From assembly GCF_000757605.1 (NCBI RefSeq), contig NZ_JQAK01000004.1, forward strand, positions 7,501 through 52,692: a stretch of 45,192 nucleotides of DNA. Reading direction: 5' to 3'. The stretch comes from Candidatus Paracaedibacter symbiosus. Lineage in GTDB: Bacteria; Pseudomonadota; Alphaproteobacteria; Paracaedibacterales; Paracaedibacteraceae. This document shows positions 35,571 to 43,445 of this stretch, piece after piece (the stretch's first letter is position 1; each line of letters opens with the position of its first letter). The position numbers and the translations under genes were made by a program. The notes beneath the pieces are model-generated. The model saw nothing but the letters and a program-made list of their open reading frames with translations. It searched no databases and was not told where the DNA came from.

Positions 35571-36533
35571 ATGACAAAATTCTCTTCTATCTTTTGCCTA
35601 CTATTAACTACATCTGCCTTTGCAATGGAGCCTGATAGTCTGCGCAGCCAGATAACCCCATCTTTTACACAACACCTATCTTCTACACAATTGCAAAAGG
35701 TCGATATTCTCAACACTCCCTTGACTGCAGAAATGTCAGCAGAAGAAATTAAGGAAATTGGTAGCACCGCATATCCATATTATGAACTTTTCTTAAAGCT
35801 TGAAAATCTGCAAAAGAATGAGGATAAAGTCTCTCCAAATAAATCTCTTGAACTTCTTGAATCTCAACTCGATCGCGATAAACAAGAAATTCATAACCAA
35901 GAAAAACGCATTGAAACATATAAAGAATATATTAATAAAGCAGCGACTTATACTCCTGGACTCAATGAAAAGGATGATCTTATTTTTGGTGTCAAATGGT
36001 ATCCTGAAGGCATCACAAAAGATGGGAGAGTTTCAAGCTATCGTCCACAGTCTCCCTATCAAGGTTCAAACAGCCAGGATTTACAAACGGCATATGATGC
36101 ACATTTTAAACGGGATGAATTCCGGGCAAGAAAGGTAAAAGAATTCGAAGAGGATATTAAAACGAGCGAAGCTAAAATTACTTCTTTAGTCGAATCCATG
36201 AGTCAGACTGCCAAAAAAATTGAGCAAGAAAAAGAAAAAGAAAAAGAAAAACAGTTGGAGGAAAGTAAGCCTATCCTAGAAACGCAATCAGGGCTTACTT
36301 TGCCGACTATTATGACATTAAAAAATGTCTTCAGAAACATAGCGAACTCAAGTATTAGAATTATTATTGAAACAAAACCTAACGCATCTGATGAAGTTTT
36401 AAAATCCGTTCAAGAAAATAATCAAACTCAAACTCAAAAAGCATTAAAGGCTTATATTGTGCTTCAAGAGGCTCTAAACTATATCAATATCAGCGCTGAA
36501 GATATTCGAAAAATTTATAACGACTCAAAGTGA
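35571..36533 (+). CDS. unknown exported coiled-coil protein
   Basis: No family recognised. Of 320 residues, the first 18 form a signal peptide (FSSIFCLLLTTSAFA-ME). The mature protein is hydrophilic and Glu/Lys/Gln-rich. A first coiled-coil segment covers about 75-125 and a second about 195-240, ending in an EKEKEKEK run encoded by four GAAAAA units. Between them sits a more globular, aromatic part (FGVKWYPEGI, SYRPQSPYQG). AAGGA stands ten bases before the ATG; a terminator follows. Periplasmic or outer-surface location is likely. Gene is monocistronic. Confidence 0.65.
   Translation: MTKFSSIFCLLLTTSAFAMEPDSLRSQITPSFTQHLSSTQLQKVDILNTPLTAEMSAEEIKEIGSTAYPYYELFLKLENLQKNEDKVSPNKSLELLESQLDRDKQEIHNQEKRIETYKEYINKAATYTPGLNEKDDLIFGVKWYPEGITKDGRVSSYRPQSPYQGSNSQDLQTAYDAHFKRDEFRARKVKEFEEDIKTSEAKITSLVESMSQTAKKIEQEKEKEKEKQLEESKPILETQSGLTLPTIMTLKNVFRNIANSSIRIIIETKPNASDEVLKSVQENNQTQTQKALKAYIVLQEALNYINISAEDIRKIYNDSK
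36228..36251 (+). repeat. in-frame hexanucleotide repeat (GAAAAA)x4
   Basis: Four perfect GAAAAA units inside the unknown exported protein gene, coding Glu-Lys repeats. Gain or loss of a unit keeps the frame. Confidence 0.85.
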
Positions 36534-36569
36534 CTAGTAGCCTAGATGCAATAGTAAATTTTATGGAGG

Positions 36570-36600
36570 CCCACATTCAAGTGGGTTTCTCTTTTTTATT
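36570..36600 (+). terminator. intrinsic terminator after the unknown exported protein gene
   Basis: CCCAC/GTGGG (36570-36574 and 36581-36585) with a 6-base loop, then TTTCTCTTTTTT. Confidence 0.78.
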
Positions 36601-36729
36601 AAATATTTGATCTTATTTTCTCCTTCTTCCTTAGAAAGAAAGTAGGGTTTTCTTAAAAAAATATCACAAAATCATGCTGAAAATCATCATGGAGAATTAT
36701 AAGCTGGCTTTTCATAGAGGAGAAATTCG

Positions 36730-37401
36730 ATGTTTATAAAAAATCTCTTTCCTGCCTTCATTCTCTTTGGAGGGTTCGCTTTATTAGCTAAGGCAGAAAC
36801 AGCGTCAAAAATTGAACTTCCCGCGCTTCCATATGAGATGGATTCCCTTGCCCCTTACATTTCTGAAAAAACTTTAGAATTTCATTATCGTAAACATCAC
36901 CAAACTTATGTAGACAACTTAAACACACTCATTGAGGCAAAAAAACTTCAAGGAAAATCCTTGGAGGAACTTATTTTATTAGGTGCAAACGATCCAAAAT
37001 TAATCCCAGTGTTTAATAATGCAGCTCAAACTTGGAACCATACGTTTTACTGGAATTCAATGAAAAAAAATGGCGGTGGTCAACCAACAGGTGCACTTCT
37101 TGACAAAATCAAAAAGGACTTTGGCAGCTATGAGAAATTTAAAGATGCTTTTGTTGACGCCGGCACTAAGGTTTTTGGCAGTGGTTGGGTTTGGCTCATT
37201 TTAGAAGGCGATACCCTTAAAATTGTTACTACGAGCAACGCAGACCTTCCCCTTACTTCTGGTAAAAAAGCGCTTTTAACCTGCGATGTATGGGAACATG
37301 CCTATTACTTAGACTACCAAAATCGGCGCAAAAGCTATGTGGAAGTGTTCCTTAATCATCTTGTCAACTGGAGTTTTGCTGCAGCAAATATGAAGAGTTA
37401 G
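36730..37401 (+). CDS. sodB: superoxide dismutase (Fe type) with signal peptide
   Basis: Converts superoxide to H2O2 and O2. Metal ligands can be placed at H52 (FHYRKHHQTY), H104 (WNHTFYW), D186 and H190 (CDVWEHAYYLDY). Q100 in NNAAQTWNHT is the position that marks iron-type enzymes. Residues 1-22 form a signal peptide (cut near AKA-ET), so the protein should be exported, unlike the cytoplasmic SodB of E. coli. AGAGGAGAAA precedes the ATG. Length 223 with the leader, about 200 mature. The exported form may defend against host or environmental superoxide. Confidence 0.93.
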   Translation: MFIKNLFPAFILFGGFALLAKAETASKIELPALPYEMDSLAPYISEKTLEFHYRKHHQTYVDNLNTLIEAKKLQGKSLEELILLGANDPKLIPVFNNAAQTWNHTFYWNSMKKNGGGQPTGALLDKIKKDFGSYEKFKDAFVDAGTKVFGSGWVWLILEGDTLKIVTTSNADLPLTSGKKALLTCDVWEHAYYLDYQNRRKSYVEVFLNHLVNWSFAAANMKS

Positions 37402-37489
37402 TTTAAGTCTGCCACCTCCCCTATCCCTTCATGGTTGACATAAGAGTATACGGCAAGATCCGTTATGAATACTATAGACGTGCCCTTGC

Positions 37490-38041
37490 CTAGTCGACTT
37501 TCAAAATTGATACGGTGGTATTTGAAAAGGTACGCGCCGTTAGCAGAAAAAAGGGAGTTTGGGAAAAATCAAGCTTTGTCTTTTTTGATGTTTCCAGAAC
37601 TATAATCGCGCCCGACCTTACCCAGCCTTTGACCACAAGTTGTTCTAGCACTTTTGCTTCAAGATCATGAGAATAAGGCGGGTCAATAAACACCAAATCA
37701 GCCGGCCTCACTGCCGGGGACAACTCAAGAGCATCTTGAGCGCAGATATAGGCCTTTTCCTGGATTTTTAAGTGATGGACATTATCTAAGATTACCTGAC
37801 GTGCAATCGGGTTTTTATCAACAAAGGTAACATGAGCCGCCCCACGCGACAAAGCCTCCAGCCCCATCGCCCCGCTGCCGGCAAATAAATCTAAAGCAAC
37901 CGCCCGATCAAACTCAAATCCTTCTAGGTGAAGCAGGATATTAAAGACAGATTCACGTACCCGGTCGGTTGTTGGCCGAGTAATAGAGTCAGGAGGACGC
38001 TGTAATTTTCTTCCCTTAAATTCACCCGAAATAATACGCAA
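37490..38041 (-). CDS. rsmD: 16S rRNA (guanine-966-N2)-methyltransferase
   Basis: Methylates G966 of 16S rRNA in the small subunit. It opens with MRIISGEFKGRKLQRP and RPTTDRVRESVFNIL, has SAM motif I ALDLFAGSGAMGLEALSRGA (part) and the catalytic DPPY in LVFIDPPYSHD. Length 183. It follows rluB with a one-base gap, the usual rluB-rsmD order in alphaproteobacteria. Confidence 0.95.
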   Translation of the reverse strand: MRIISGEFKGRKLQRPPDSITRPTTDRVRESVFNILLHLEGFEFDRAVALDLFAGSGAMGLEALSRGAAHVTFVDKNPIARQVILDNVHHLKIQEKAYICAQDALELSPAVRPADLVFIDPPYSHDLEAKVLEQLVVKGWVRSGAIIVLETSKKTKLDFSQTPFFLLTARTFSNTTVSILKVD

Positions 38042-38042
38042 T

Positions 38043-38843
38043 TTAACGCGTCCGTTTTGGTTTGGGGGGTAGACGTCTCGTTGGTGGTTTCTTTAAAGAA
38101 AGAGTTTTTTTGGCGGGCTCATCAGCTTTGTTATTAAAAAAGGGAAAATGCTTAGCAAATTCAGTGTAGGAAATTTCCCACAGATCGCCAGGTTGCTTGT
38201 CTTGCAATTGGAAAGGCCCATAAGCCACTCGAATTAAGCGATTCACCTGCAGGCCTAAATGACGCATCACTTCCCGAATTTCACGGTTTTTTCCTTCATA
38301 CAGGGTCATAAATAACCAGGTATTGCGCCCCGATTGCCGGTCAATTTCCGCATCGATCCGGCCATAGTGAATTCCGTCAATGGTAATGCCACCTTTAAGA
38401 TCCGCCAATTCCCTGGGGTCCACCTCGCCAAATACACGCACCTTATAATACCGCGGCCACTGAGTTGTTGGTAGTTCCGCATGGCGAGAAATTTGACTAT
38501 CCGTCGTCAATAGTAATAGTCCTTCTGAATTCAAGTCAAGCCTACCCACAGAGACAACACGCGGCATTTTAGAAGGCAACCTTTCAAAAACCGTGGGTCG
38601 TCCTTGCGGGTCCTTGTGGGTCGTAATCAATCCAACTGGTTTATAAAATCCCCATAAGCGTGATTTTGGTTTATCAAGTAGATCTCGCCCATCAACGCTC
38701 ACCATATTGGTCGTATCAACATTAAAGGCCGGGGTTGAAACCACCACGCCATCAACGGTCACCCGTCCCTCAAGAATTAATTTCTCTGCATCACGGCGAG
38801 AACATACACCACTGCCTGCGATTCGTTTTGCCAATCTTTCCAT
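38043..38843 (-). CDS. rluB: 23S rRNA pseudouridine synthase, RluB/RsuA family
   Basis: An S4 domain opens the protein (RLAKRIAGSGVCSRRDAEKL, part). The catalytic Asp is in SVGRLDLNSEGLLLLT, and EGKNREIREVMRHLG is the conserved C-terminal motif of the RsuA/RluB/E/F group. The 266 residues end with a basic tail (RRLPPKPKRTR). RluB modifies U2605 of 23S rRNA; assignment to RluB rather than RluE/F is from the class and context. It is 4 bases behind the amidotransferase-like gene. Confidence 0.92.
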   Translation of the reverse strand: MERLAKRIAGSGVCSRRDAEKLILEGRVTVDGVVVSTPAFNVDTTNMVSVDGRDLLDKPKSRLWGFYKPVGLITTHKDPQGRPTVFERLPSKMPRVVSVGRLDLNSEGLLLLTTDSQISRHAELPTTQWPRYYKVRVFGEVDPRELADLKGGITIDGIHYGRIDAEIDRQSGRNTWLFMTLYEGKNREIREVMRHLGLQVNRLIRVAYGPFQLQDKQPGDLWEISYTEFAKHFPFFNNKADEPAKKTLSLKKPPTRRLPPKPKRTR

Positions 38844-38847
38844 GAAT

Positions 38848-39561
38848 TTACCGCGCTGCCTTTAAAAAAGCGTCAATGATTTTTGTATCCGCCTGGCTAA
38901 CTTTATACTCAGGGTGCCACTGCACACCAACCATAAAATGATTGGGATTGAGGGATTCTATACATTCAATTACCCCATCTTCGGCCCAAGCACTGGCTTT
39001 CATAGGAGGCGCTACAATTTTAACTGCCTGATGATGGGCGGTGTTGACAGGGGCAGATTCTACTTGAGTAATGGCGTGGAGTTGCGTTCCGACTTCAATC
39101 GCAACGTTATGTGCTGGCTGATGAGGGTTTGGCTGTTGATGGGCGATACACCTTTCTACTTCGTCAGGAATGTGCTGGATCAAACTTCCCCCAAAGGCAA
39201 CGTTCAATACTTGCATCCCACCGCAAATTCCCAGAATTGGTTTGCCTTGTTCATAGATTTTTTTGGCAATTGCAAACTCAAAATTAGTTCGTGCAGGTTT
39301 CATCTTGACAGTTTCGTGAACTTCTTTAGCTCCAAACAAACGGGGATCGATGTCAAAATCACCCCCTGTTAGCAACAAACCATCAATCCTTGCAGCATAA
39401 TCATCGACTAACTCAAGGTAATGTCCCAGCGGCAAAGGCACCCCACCTGCATTCACAATCACATCACAATAATTTTGGCGCAGCGCATACCACGGCATGG
39501 GAGAATAACCGCCGTTGTATTCTGCGTCTAAACTGATACCAATCACAGGTTTTTTTGTCAT
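38848..39561 (-). CDS. gamma-glutamyl-gamma-aminobutyrate hydrolase family protein (class I glutamine amidotransferase-like)
   Basis: A PuuD-like peptidase C26 family member of 237 residues. The catalytic Cys is in LGICGGMQVLN and the His in GVQWHPEY; LLTGGDFDIDPRLFG is the family's N-terminal marker. Members cleave gamma-glutamyl bonds, such as gamma-glutamyl-GABA in putrescine breakdown, or gamma-glutamyl-amines generally. No other putrescine genes are near. It is the first gene of a tight unit with rluB and rsmD. Confidence 0.87.
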   Translation of the reverse strand: MTKKPVIGISLDAEYNGGYSPMPWYALRQNYCDVIVNAGGVPLPLGHYLELVDDYAARIDGLLLTGGDFDIDPRLFGAKEVHETVKMKPARTNFEFAIAKKIYEQGKPILGICGGMQVLNVAFGGSLIQHIPDEVERCIAHQQPNPHQPAHNVAIEVGTQLHAITQVESAPVNTAHHQAVKIVAPPMKASAWAEDGVIECIESLNPNHFMVGVQWHPEYKVSQADTKIIDAFLKAAR

Positions 39562-39656
39562 CGTCGTTTCGAAATTTTAAAAAGTTGATATAGAATAGAA
39601 TATAGTAATTTTACTTGGAAAGTTGACATTTTCTCAGCTTATTTTGGCTATAAAAC

Positions 39657-39812
39657 CTACCCAGCGCTACCCCCATCAAAAACCTCCATAGCAGGCCGAG
39701 GATACACGTGAGGATAGCCGTTGGGTTCAAGCTGTTCGGGCAAATTACGTCTGCCGCAAGCGCTGAGCATCATAGTGGCAAATGAAATAACTAAAATTGT
39801 CTTAATATTCAT
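39657..39812 (-). CDS. small lipoprotein, LptM-like
   Basis: The frame is longer, but the ATG at 39812 gives a clean 51-residue lipoprotein: a hydrophobic signal and lipobox L-S-A-C with Cys19 in MMLSACGRRNLPEQ. The mature 33 residues (NGYPHVYPRP and so on) are short and Pro-rich. Size, CGRR start and a Tyr/Pro-rich tail resemble LptM/YifL lipoproteins that help LptD mature, but similarity is slight. It would be acylated by Lgt, encoded 1 kb away. Confidence 0.6.
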   Translation of the reverse strand: MNIKTILVISFATMMLSACGRRNLPEQLEPNGYPHVYPRPAMEVFDGGSAG

Positions 39813-40006
39813 AGTTTGGGAAATATTTATAGGGAAAGAGCTTATGTATACCGGTTTCTGTTTTCGTATCTTAGAACTCATTTTTACCATAAACCTCCTC
39901 AAAAAGAACCTATAATAATAAAAGTCGACGTGAAACTGCCGGACATCATCCCATATCTTCCAGTTGTTTAGGATTTAAGGAAATAAGAGAATAAGGTGGA
40001 AAAGTA

Positions 40007-40082
40007 TGGTGGGTGATGACGGGCTCGAACCGCCGACCCTCTCGGTGTAAGCGAGATGCTCTACCAACTGAGCTAATCACCC
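40007..40082 (-). tRNA. tRNA-Val (anticodon TAC)
   Basis: A complete cloverleaf on the minus strand: acceptor GGGTGAT/ATCACCC, D stem GCTC/GAGC, anticodon stem TCTCG/CGAGA with loop CTTACAC (anticodon TAC), and T loop TTCGAGC. CCA is encoded. It lies 70 bases after hupB on the same strand, as in many alphaproteobacteria. Confidence 0.97.
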
Positions 40083-40152
40083 TTATCTCTTACTCTTCGC
40101 ACCTTAATTTTTTTCTAGTTAAAAAGCAATAACTTTTTTCTAAAAAAATAAA

Positions 40153-40428
40153 TTAACCAGAAACAGCTTCTTTAAGCTGCTTACCAGCACTAAACTTTGC
40201 CAAGCGCTTCGCTGGAATCTTCAATGGTTCACCTGTGCGTGGGTTTCGGCCTTCAGTCGCTTGACGGTTGGTAACAGCAAAGGTACCAAAACCGATCAGG
40301 CGAACGGCTTCACCATCACGAAGAGAATCAGTAATTGAGGAAAATGTTGCCTCGATTGCGCGTTCAGCATCTGCTTTTGTAAGACCAGAAGCTGCCGCGA
40401 CTTGTGTAACTAGATCGTTTTTGTTCAC
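40153..40428 (-). CDS. hupB: HU family DNA-binding protein
   Basis: Nucleoid protein that bends DNA as a dimer. The 91 residues from the GTG at 40428 begin NKNDLVTQVAAASGLTKADA (part), and the DNA arm carries GRNPRTGEPLKIPA with the intercalating Pro. AGGG lies nine bases upstream of the GTG; the frame continues upstream to an ATG at 40458, but that adds ten residues not seen in HU. Confidence 0.95.
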   Translation of the reverse strand: MNKNDLVTQVAAASGLTKADAERAIEATFSSITDSLRDGEAVRLIGFGTFAVTNRQATEGRNPRTGEPLKIPAKRLAKFSAGKQLKEAVSG

Positions 40429-40494
40429 GTGAGTTAACCCTATATTAACGTTTAACAATGACTACAACAAAATCTTATGACTTGATTTTATTTT

Positions 40495-40507
40495 AGGTCA
40501 ATGACCT
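40495..40507. promoter_or_regulatory. 13-bp dyad AGGTCA-A-TGACCT between hupB and lgt
   Basis: Perfect 6-bp arms around one base, 67 bases upstream of the hupB GTG. It may be an operator. No factor is assigned. Confidence 0.3.
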
Positions 40508-40556
40508 TTGTTAACTTTTTAACAGAAAAATTCAATATTTTTGTGGAGTTTTGCAC

Positions 40557-40664
40557 ATGAAAAAATTTATTTTCTTCATTTTTGCGATATTTTTACAAGG
40601 AAAAGCCTATACAAAGATCGTTTTCTATCGTAAAAATAGAAAAATTTTAATTATTATTTTTTAG
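40557..40664 (+). CDS. possible 35-codon leader peptide upstream of lgt
   Basis: ATG with GTGGAG eight bases upstream. The peptide starts MKKFIFFIFAIFLQGKAYTK, a signal-peptide-like sequence, then a basic segment FYRKNRK and a hydrophobic end ILIIIF. The stop is 5 bases before the lgt ATG. Low-complexity AT-rich DNA could give this by chance. Confidence 0.3.
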   Translation: MKKFIFFIFAIFLQGKAYTKIVFYRKNRKILIIIF

Positions 40665-40669
40665 AAAAA

Positions 40670-41464
40670 ATGTTTTTAACACTTCCTTTTCCCATGATTG
40701 ATCCAATTGCGATCTCAGTTGGCTCCTTCAAAGTATATTGGTATGGACTTGCCTATGTCGTCGGCACACTCCTCGCCTGGAGCTATGGAAACTCTCTCCT
40801 CAAGAAACATCCAACCGGTTTGAAGCAAGAGAATTTTGATGATGGCATTGTTTGGATTTTACTCAGCGCCGTTATAGGGGGAAGAATAGGTTATATCTTT
40901 TTCTACGACCCTAGCATGATCATCCACCATCCTCTTGAAGCTCTCAAAACGTGGCATGGGGGAATGTCGTTCCATGGTGGACTCATAGGCGTGATTATCG
41001 GCAGCCTCATTTTATGTCACCGCAAAAAAATTCATTATTTCAAGTTAATGGATCTCGTTGGAACTGGGATGCCCATTGTTTTATTCCTAGGTCGCCTTGC
41101 CAACTTCATTAATGCAGAAATGTATGGCCGCGTCACGGATGCCCCCTGGGGCATTGTTTACCCAAATGGTGGTCCTAATCCCCGCCACCCCTCTCAGCTT
41201 TACGAAGCCTTCTTTGAAGGCGTTATTTTACTCCTTTTCCTCAACTGGTGTTGGAAGCGTCCAACGCTCCGCGAAACACCAGGACGCATGAGTGGTTTAT
41301 TCCTTATCGGTTATGGGTTTTTCAGAATCGCCATTGAATGCTTTAAAGAGCCAGAATCATGGGTCGGCCCCCTCACTATTGGGCAGCTACTTTCTTTGCC
41401 ACTCCTGGGTATTGGCTGGTATTTGGTACGCCGCCCAGTAAAGATATCCAGTCCTGATGCTTAA
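40670..41464 (+). CDS. lgt: prolipoprotein diacylglyceryl transferase
   Basis: Adds diacylglycerol to the lipobox Cys of prolipoproteins in the inner membrane. Seven hydrophobic helices in 264 residues. Signature regions are GGRIGYIFFYD, GGMSFHGGLIGV with the essential His, and GRLANFINAEMYGRVTDAPW (part), followed by RHPSQLYEAFFEG. The ATG at 40670 begins FLTLPFPMIDPIAI, the typical start. It overlaps the next gene by 8 bases. Confidence 0.96.
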   Translation: MFLTLPFPMIDPIAISVGSFKVYWYGLAYVVGTLLAWSYGNSLLKKHPTGLKQENFDDGIVWILLSAVIGGRIGYIFFYDPSMIIHHPLEALKTWHGGMSFHGGLIGVIIGSLILCHRKKIHYFKLMDLVGTGMPIVLFLGRLANFINAEMYGRVTDAPWGIVYPNGGPNPRHPSQLYEAFFEGVILLLFLNWCWKRPTLRETPGRMSGLFLIGYGFFRIAIECFKEPESWVGPLTIGQLLSLPLLGIGWYLVRRPVKISSPDA

Positions 41465-42524
41465 GACGGTTTTACAGCAAGAGATTGCCGCCCGAGGCCC
41501 AATGCGCCTCGATCGTTTCATTGATTTTGTTCTATACCATGCGGCTGAGGGTTATTATCGCCGCACTGTTCCTGTGGGAAAAACAGGGGATTTTATCACC
41601 GCCCCTGAAATTTCCTCGATTTTTGGGGAGCTGATCGGTTTGTTTTTTCTTGATTACTGGCAGCGTGCAAATTGCCCTACTCCAGTTCGCCTTATTGAAC
41701 TTGGGCCTGGCAAGGGGACGATGATGGAAGATATGTTGACCAGCTTTAAACGTCGCCCCGTCATTTTTGAACAATTGAGTGTTCATTTGGTAGAGGTTAG
41801 TGAATCTCTCAGGGCGTTACAGCAGAAAAAATTAGCCCCCTACTCTTTTGTGCATTGGCATTGCTCGCTTGAAGAAGTTCCTGACGGATTTCACCTTCTT
41901 ATTGGCAATGAGTTTTTTGATGCCTTTTCTATTCGCCAATTCAACTATAGAGGCAGTGGTAATAAAAACACCTGGACTGAACGGTTTGTGACCGATGATG
42001 GAGATAATTTTGGCTTTGTCGAAATGCCCCTCTCACATCCCCCTGTAGATTTTACTCCCGATGCACCTTGCCTTATTGAAACATCTGAGACAAGCCTCGC
42101 GTATGCGGATCTTATCGCTGATAAACTTGCAAAAAAGGGAGGACTTGGTTTATTTATTGACTATGGCGCGGCAAAAGAACCATGGACAGGGGACTCCCTC
42201 CAAGCTGTCAAAAATCATCAGTTTGTTGAGGTTTTAGCAGAACCAGGGACAGCAGATATCACCCATCATGTCGATTTTTTAAGCCTACAGAAATGCTTTA
42301 AAAACAAAGGACTAAAAACTTTTGATATTCTCTCACAAAGAGAATTTTTAACTAACTTGGGGATTGAACTTCGACTAGAGCAACAAAAAAAACTGCTCTC
42401 CCCTCAAGAATTAAAAAGGCAACAACTCGCTATTTTTCGGTTGATAGGTCCACAATTTATGGGAGAATTATTTAAGGTTTTAGCAGTTGGGCAAAATAAT
42501 GATATAACACCAGCAGGTTTTTAA
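41457..42524 (+). CDS. MidA/NDUFAF7-family SAM-dependent methyltransferase
   Basis: A 355-residue class I methyltransferase (formerly DUF185). It opens with GPMRLDRFIDFVLYHAAEGY (part), then GDFITAPEISSIFGELIGLF (part), SAM motif I IELGPGKGTMMEDML, and GNEFFDAFSIRQF. The mitochondrial homologue NDUFAF7 methylates an arginine of a complex I subunit; the bacterial role is less clear. No nuo genes lie in the window. The fixed order lgt-midA-pgeF with 8-base and zero-base spacing suggests one operon. Confidence 0.92.
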   Translation: MLKTVLQQEIAARGPMRLDRFIDFVLYHAAEGYYRRTVPVGKTGDFITAPEISSIFGELIGLFFLDYWQRANCPTPVRLIELGPGKGTMMEDMLTSFKRRPVIFEQLSVHLVEVSESLRALQQKKLAPYSFVHWHCSLEEVPDGFHLLIGNEFFDAFSIRQFNYRGSGNKNTWTERFVTDDGDNFGFVEMPLSHPPVDFTPDAPCLIETSETSLAYADLIADKLAKKGGLGLFIDYGAAKEPWTGDSLQAVKNHQFVEVLAEPGTADITHHVDFLSLQKCFKNKGLKTFDILSQREFLTNLGIELRLEQQKKLLSPQELKRQQLAIFRLIGPQFMGELFKVLAVGQNNDITPAGF

Positions 42525-43286
42525 ATGATTCCACTCATTCAATGCGACTCTCTCAAGTCACTTCCAGGGATTCAACATGGCTTTACTACCCGCCAGGGGG
42601 GCGTGAGTACGGGGTTTTTTGACTCTCTCAATGTGTCCAAAGGAAAAGGTGATCTTGATGTGAATGTCATGGAAAATCGCCGCCGTATTGCAGTGACCCT
42701 TGGCTTAAACGCAGACAATCTCATGACGCTTAACCAAACGCATACCAATAAAGTTGAAATTGTCGATGAAACTTGGCAGGCAACCACCCTGAGGGAAGCA
42801 GATGCTCTTGTTACCAAAACCCCCAATAAACTACTTGGAATTATGACAGCTGATTGCGTCCCTGTATTGCTGGCTGATTCGAAAAATCAAGTGATTGCTG
42901 CCGTGCATGCTGGTTGGCGCGGCGCTGTAACAGGTATTCTGCAGAACACTGTGGAAGCGATGATTTCCTGTGGCGCTGAGCTTTCTCATATCCACGCCGC
43001 CATTGGTCCTTGTATTTGGCAGCAATCTTATGAGGTTGATCAACAATTTTACGAAAACTTACCGCAAGCCGTTGATCTTTTCGTGAAAAGTCCCAAAGAA
43101 AGCCACTGGTTGTTTGATTTGCCAGGATTTGTTCAGCGTACTTTGGAGCAGCAAAAGATTGCCGGTGCCACCCCCTCTAAGTATGACACCTATAGCAATC
43201 CTGACATGTTTTTTAGCTTCCGCCGTAAAACTCATCTGGGAGAAGCTAACTTCGGTTGTAGCCTCTCAGCGATTGTTTTGACATAG
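42525..43286 (+). CDS. pgeF: peptidoglycan editing factor PgeF / YfiH-family polyphenol oxidase-like protein
   Basis: A 253-residue multicopper-like fold protein. Family features are GFTTRQGGVSTGFFDSLNVS (part), LNQTHTNKVEIVDE and MTADCVPVLLAD, then AVHAGWRGAVTGI with metal-site His, and AIGPCIWQQSYEV with Cys. YfiH/PgeF members hydrolyse L-Ser-containing muropeptide precursors or cleave purine nucleosides. Bases 42990-43008 in this gene reappear behind the linker at the window end. It starts directly after midA. Confidence 0.93.
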   Translation: MIPLIQCDSLKSLPGIQHGFTTRQGGVSTGFFDSLNVSKGKGDLDVNVMENRRRIAVTLGLNADNLMTLNQTHTNKVEIVDETWQATTLREADALVTKTPNKLLGIMTADCVPVLLADSKNQVIAAVHAGWRGAVTGILQNTVEAMISCGAELSHIHAAIGPCIWQQSYEVDQQFYENLPQAVDLFVKSPKESHWLFDLPGFVQRTLEQQKIAGATPSKYDTYSNPDMFFSFRRKTHLGEANFGCSLSAIVLT

Positions 43287-43445
43287 GTGTTTAGGCCCCT
43301 CAAGTAAAGGTTAATTATTTTGGTGAGGAAGTTTCACTTCAAATCTGCTTGCCATAATCCAGCCTTTTCAGTAATTTGTGGAGGAGATTCTCAAAGCTTT
43401 ATAGTAAATTTATCCAAAAATTAGAGCAAACAAATGTGAGGCCCC

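Noticed and set aside
37436-37475. TTGACA between sod and rsmD as a promoter
   Set aside because: No acceptable -10 at proper spacing and no plus-strand gene follows.
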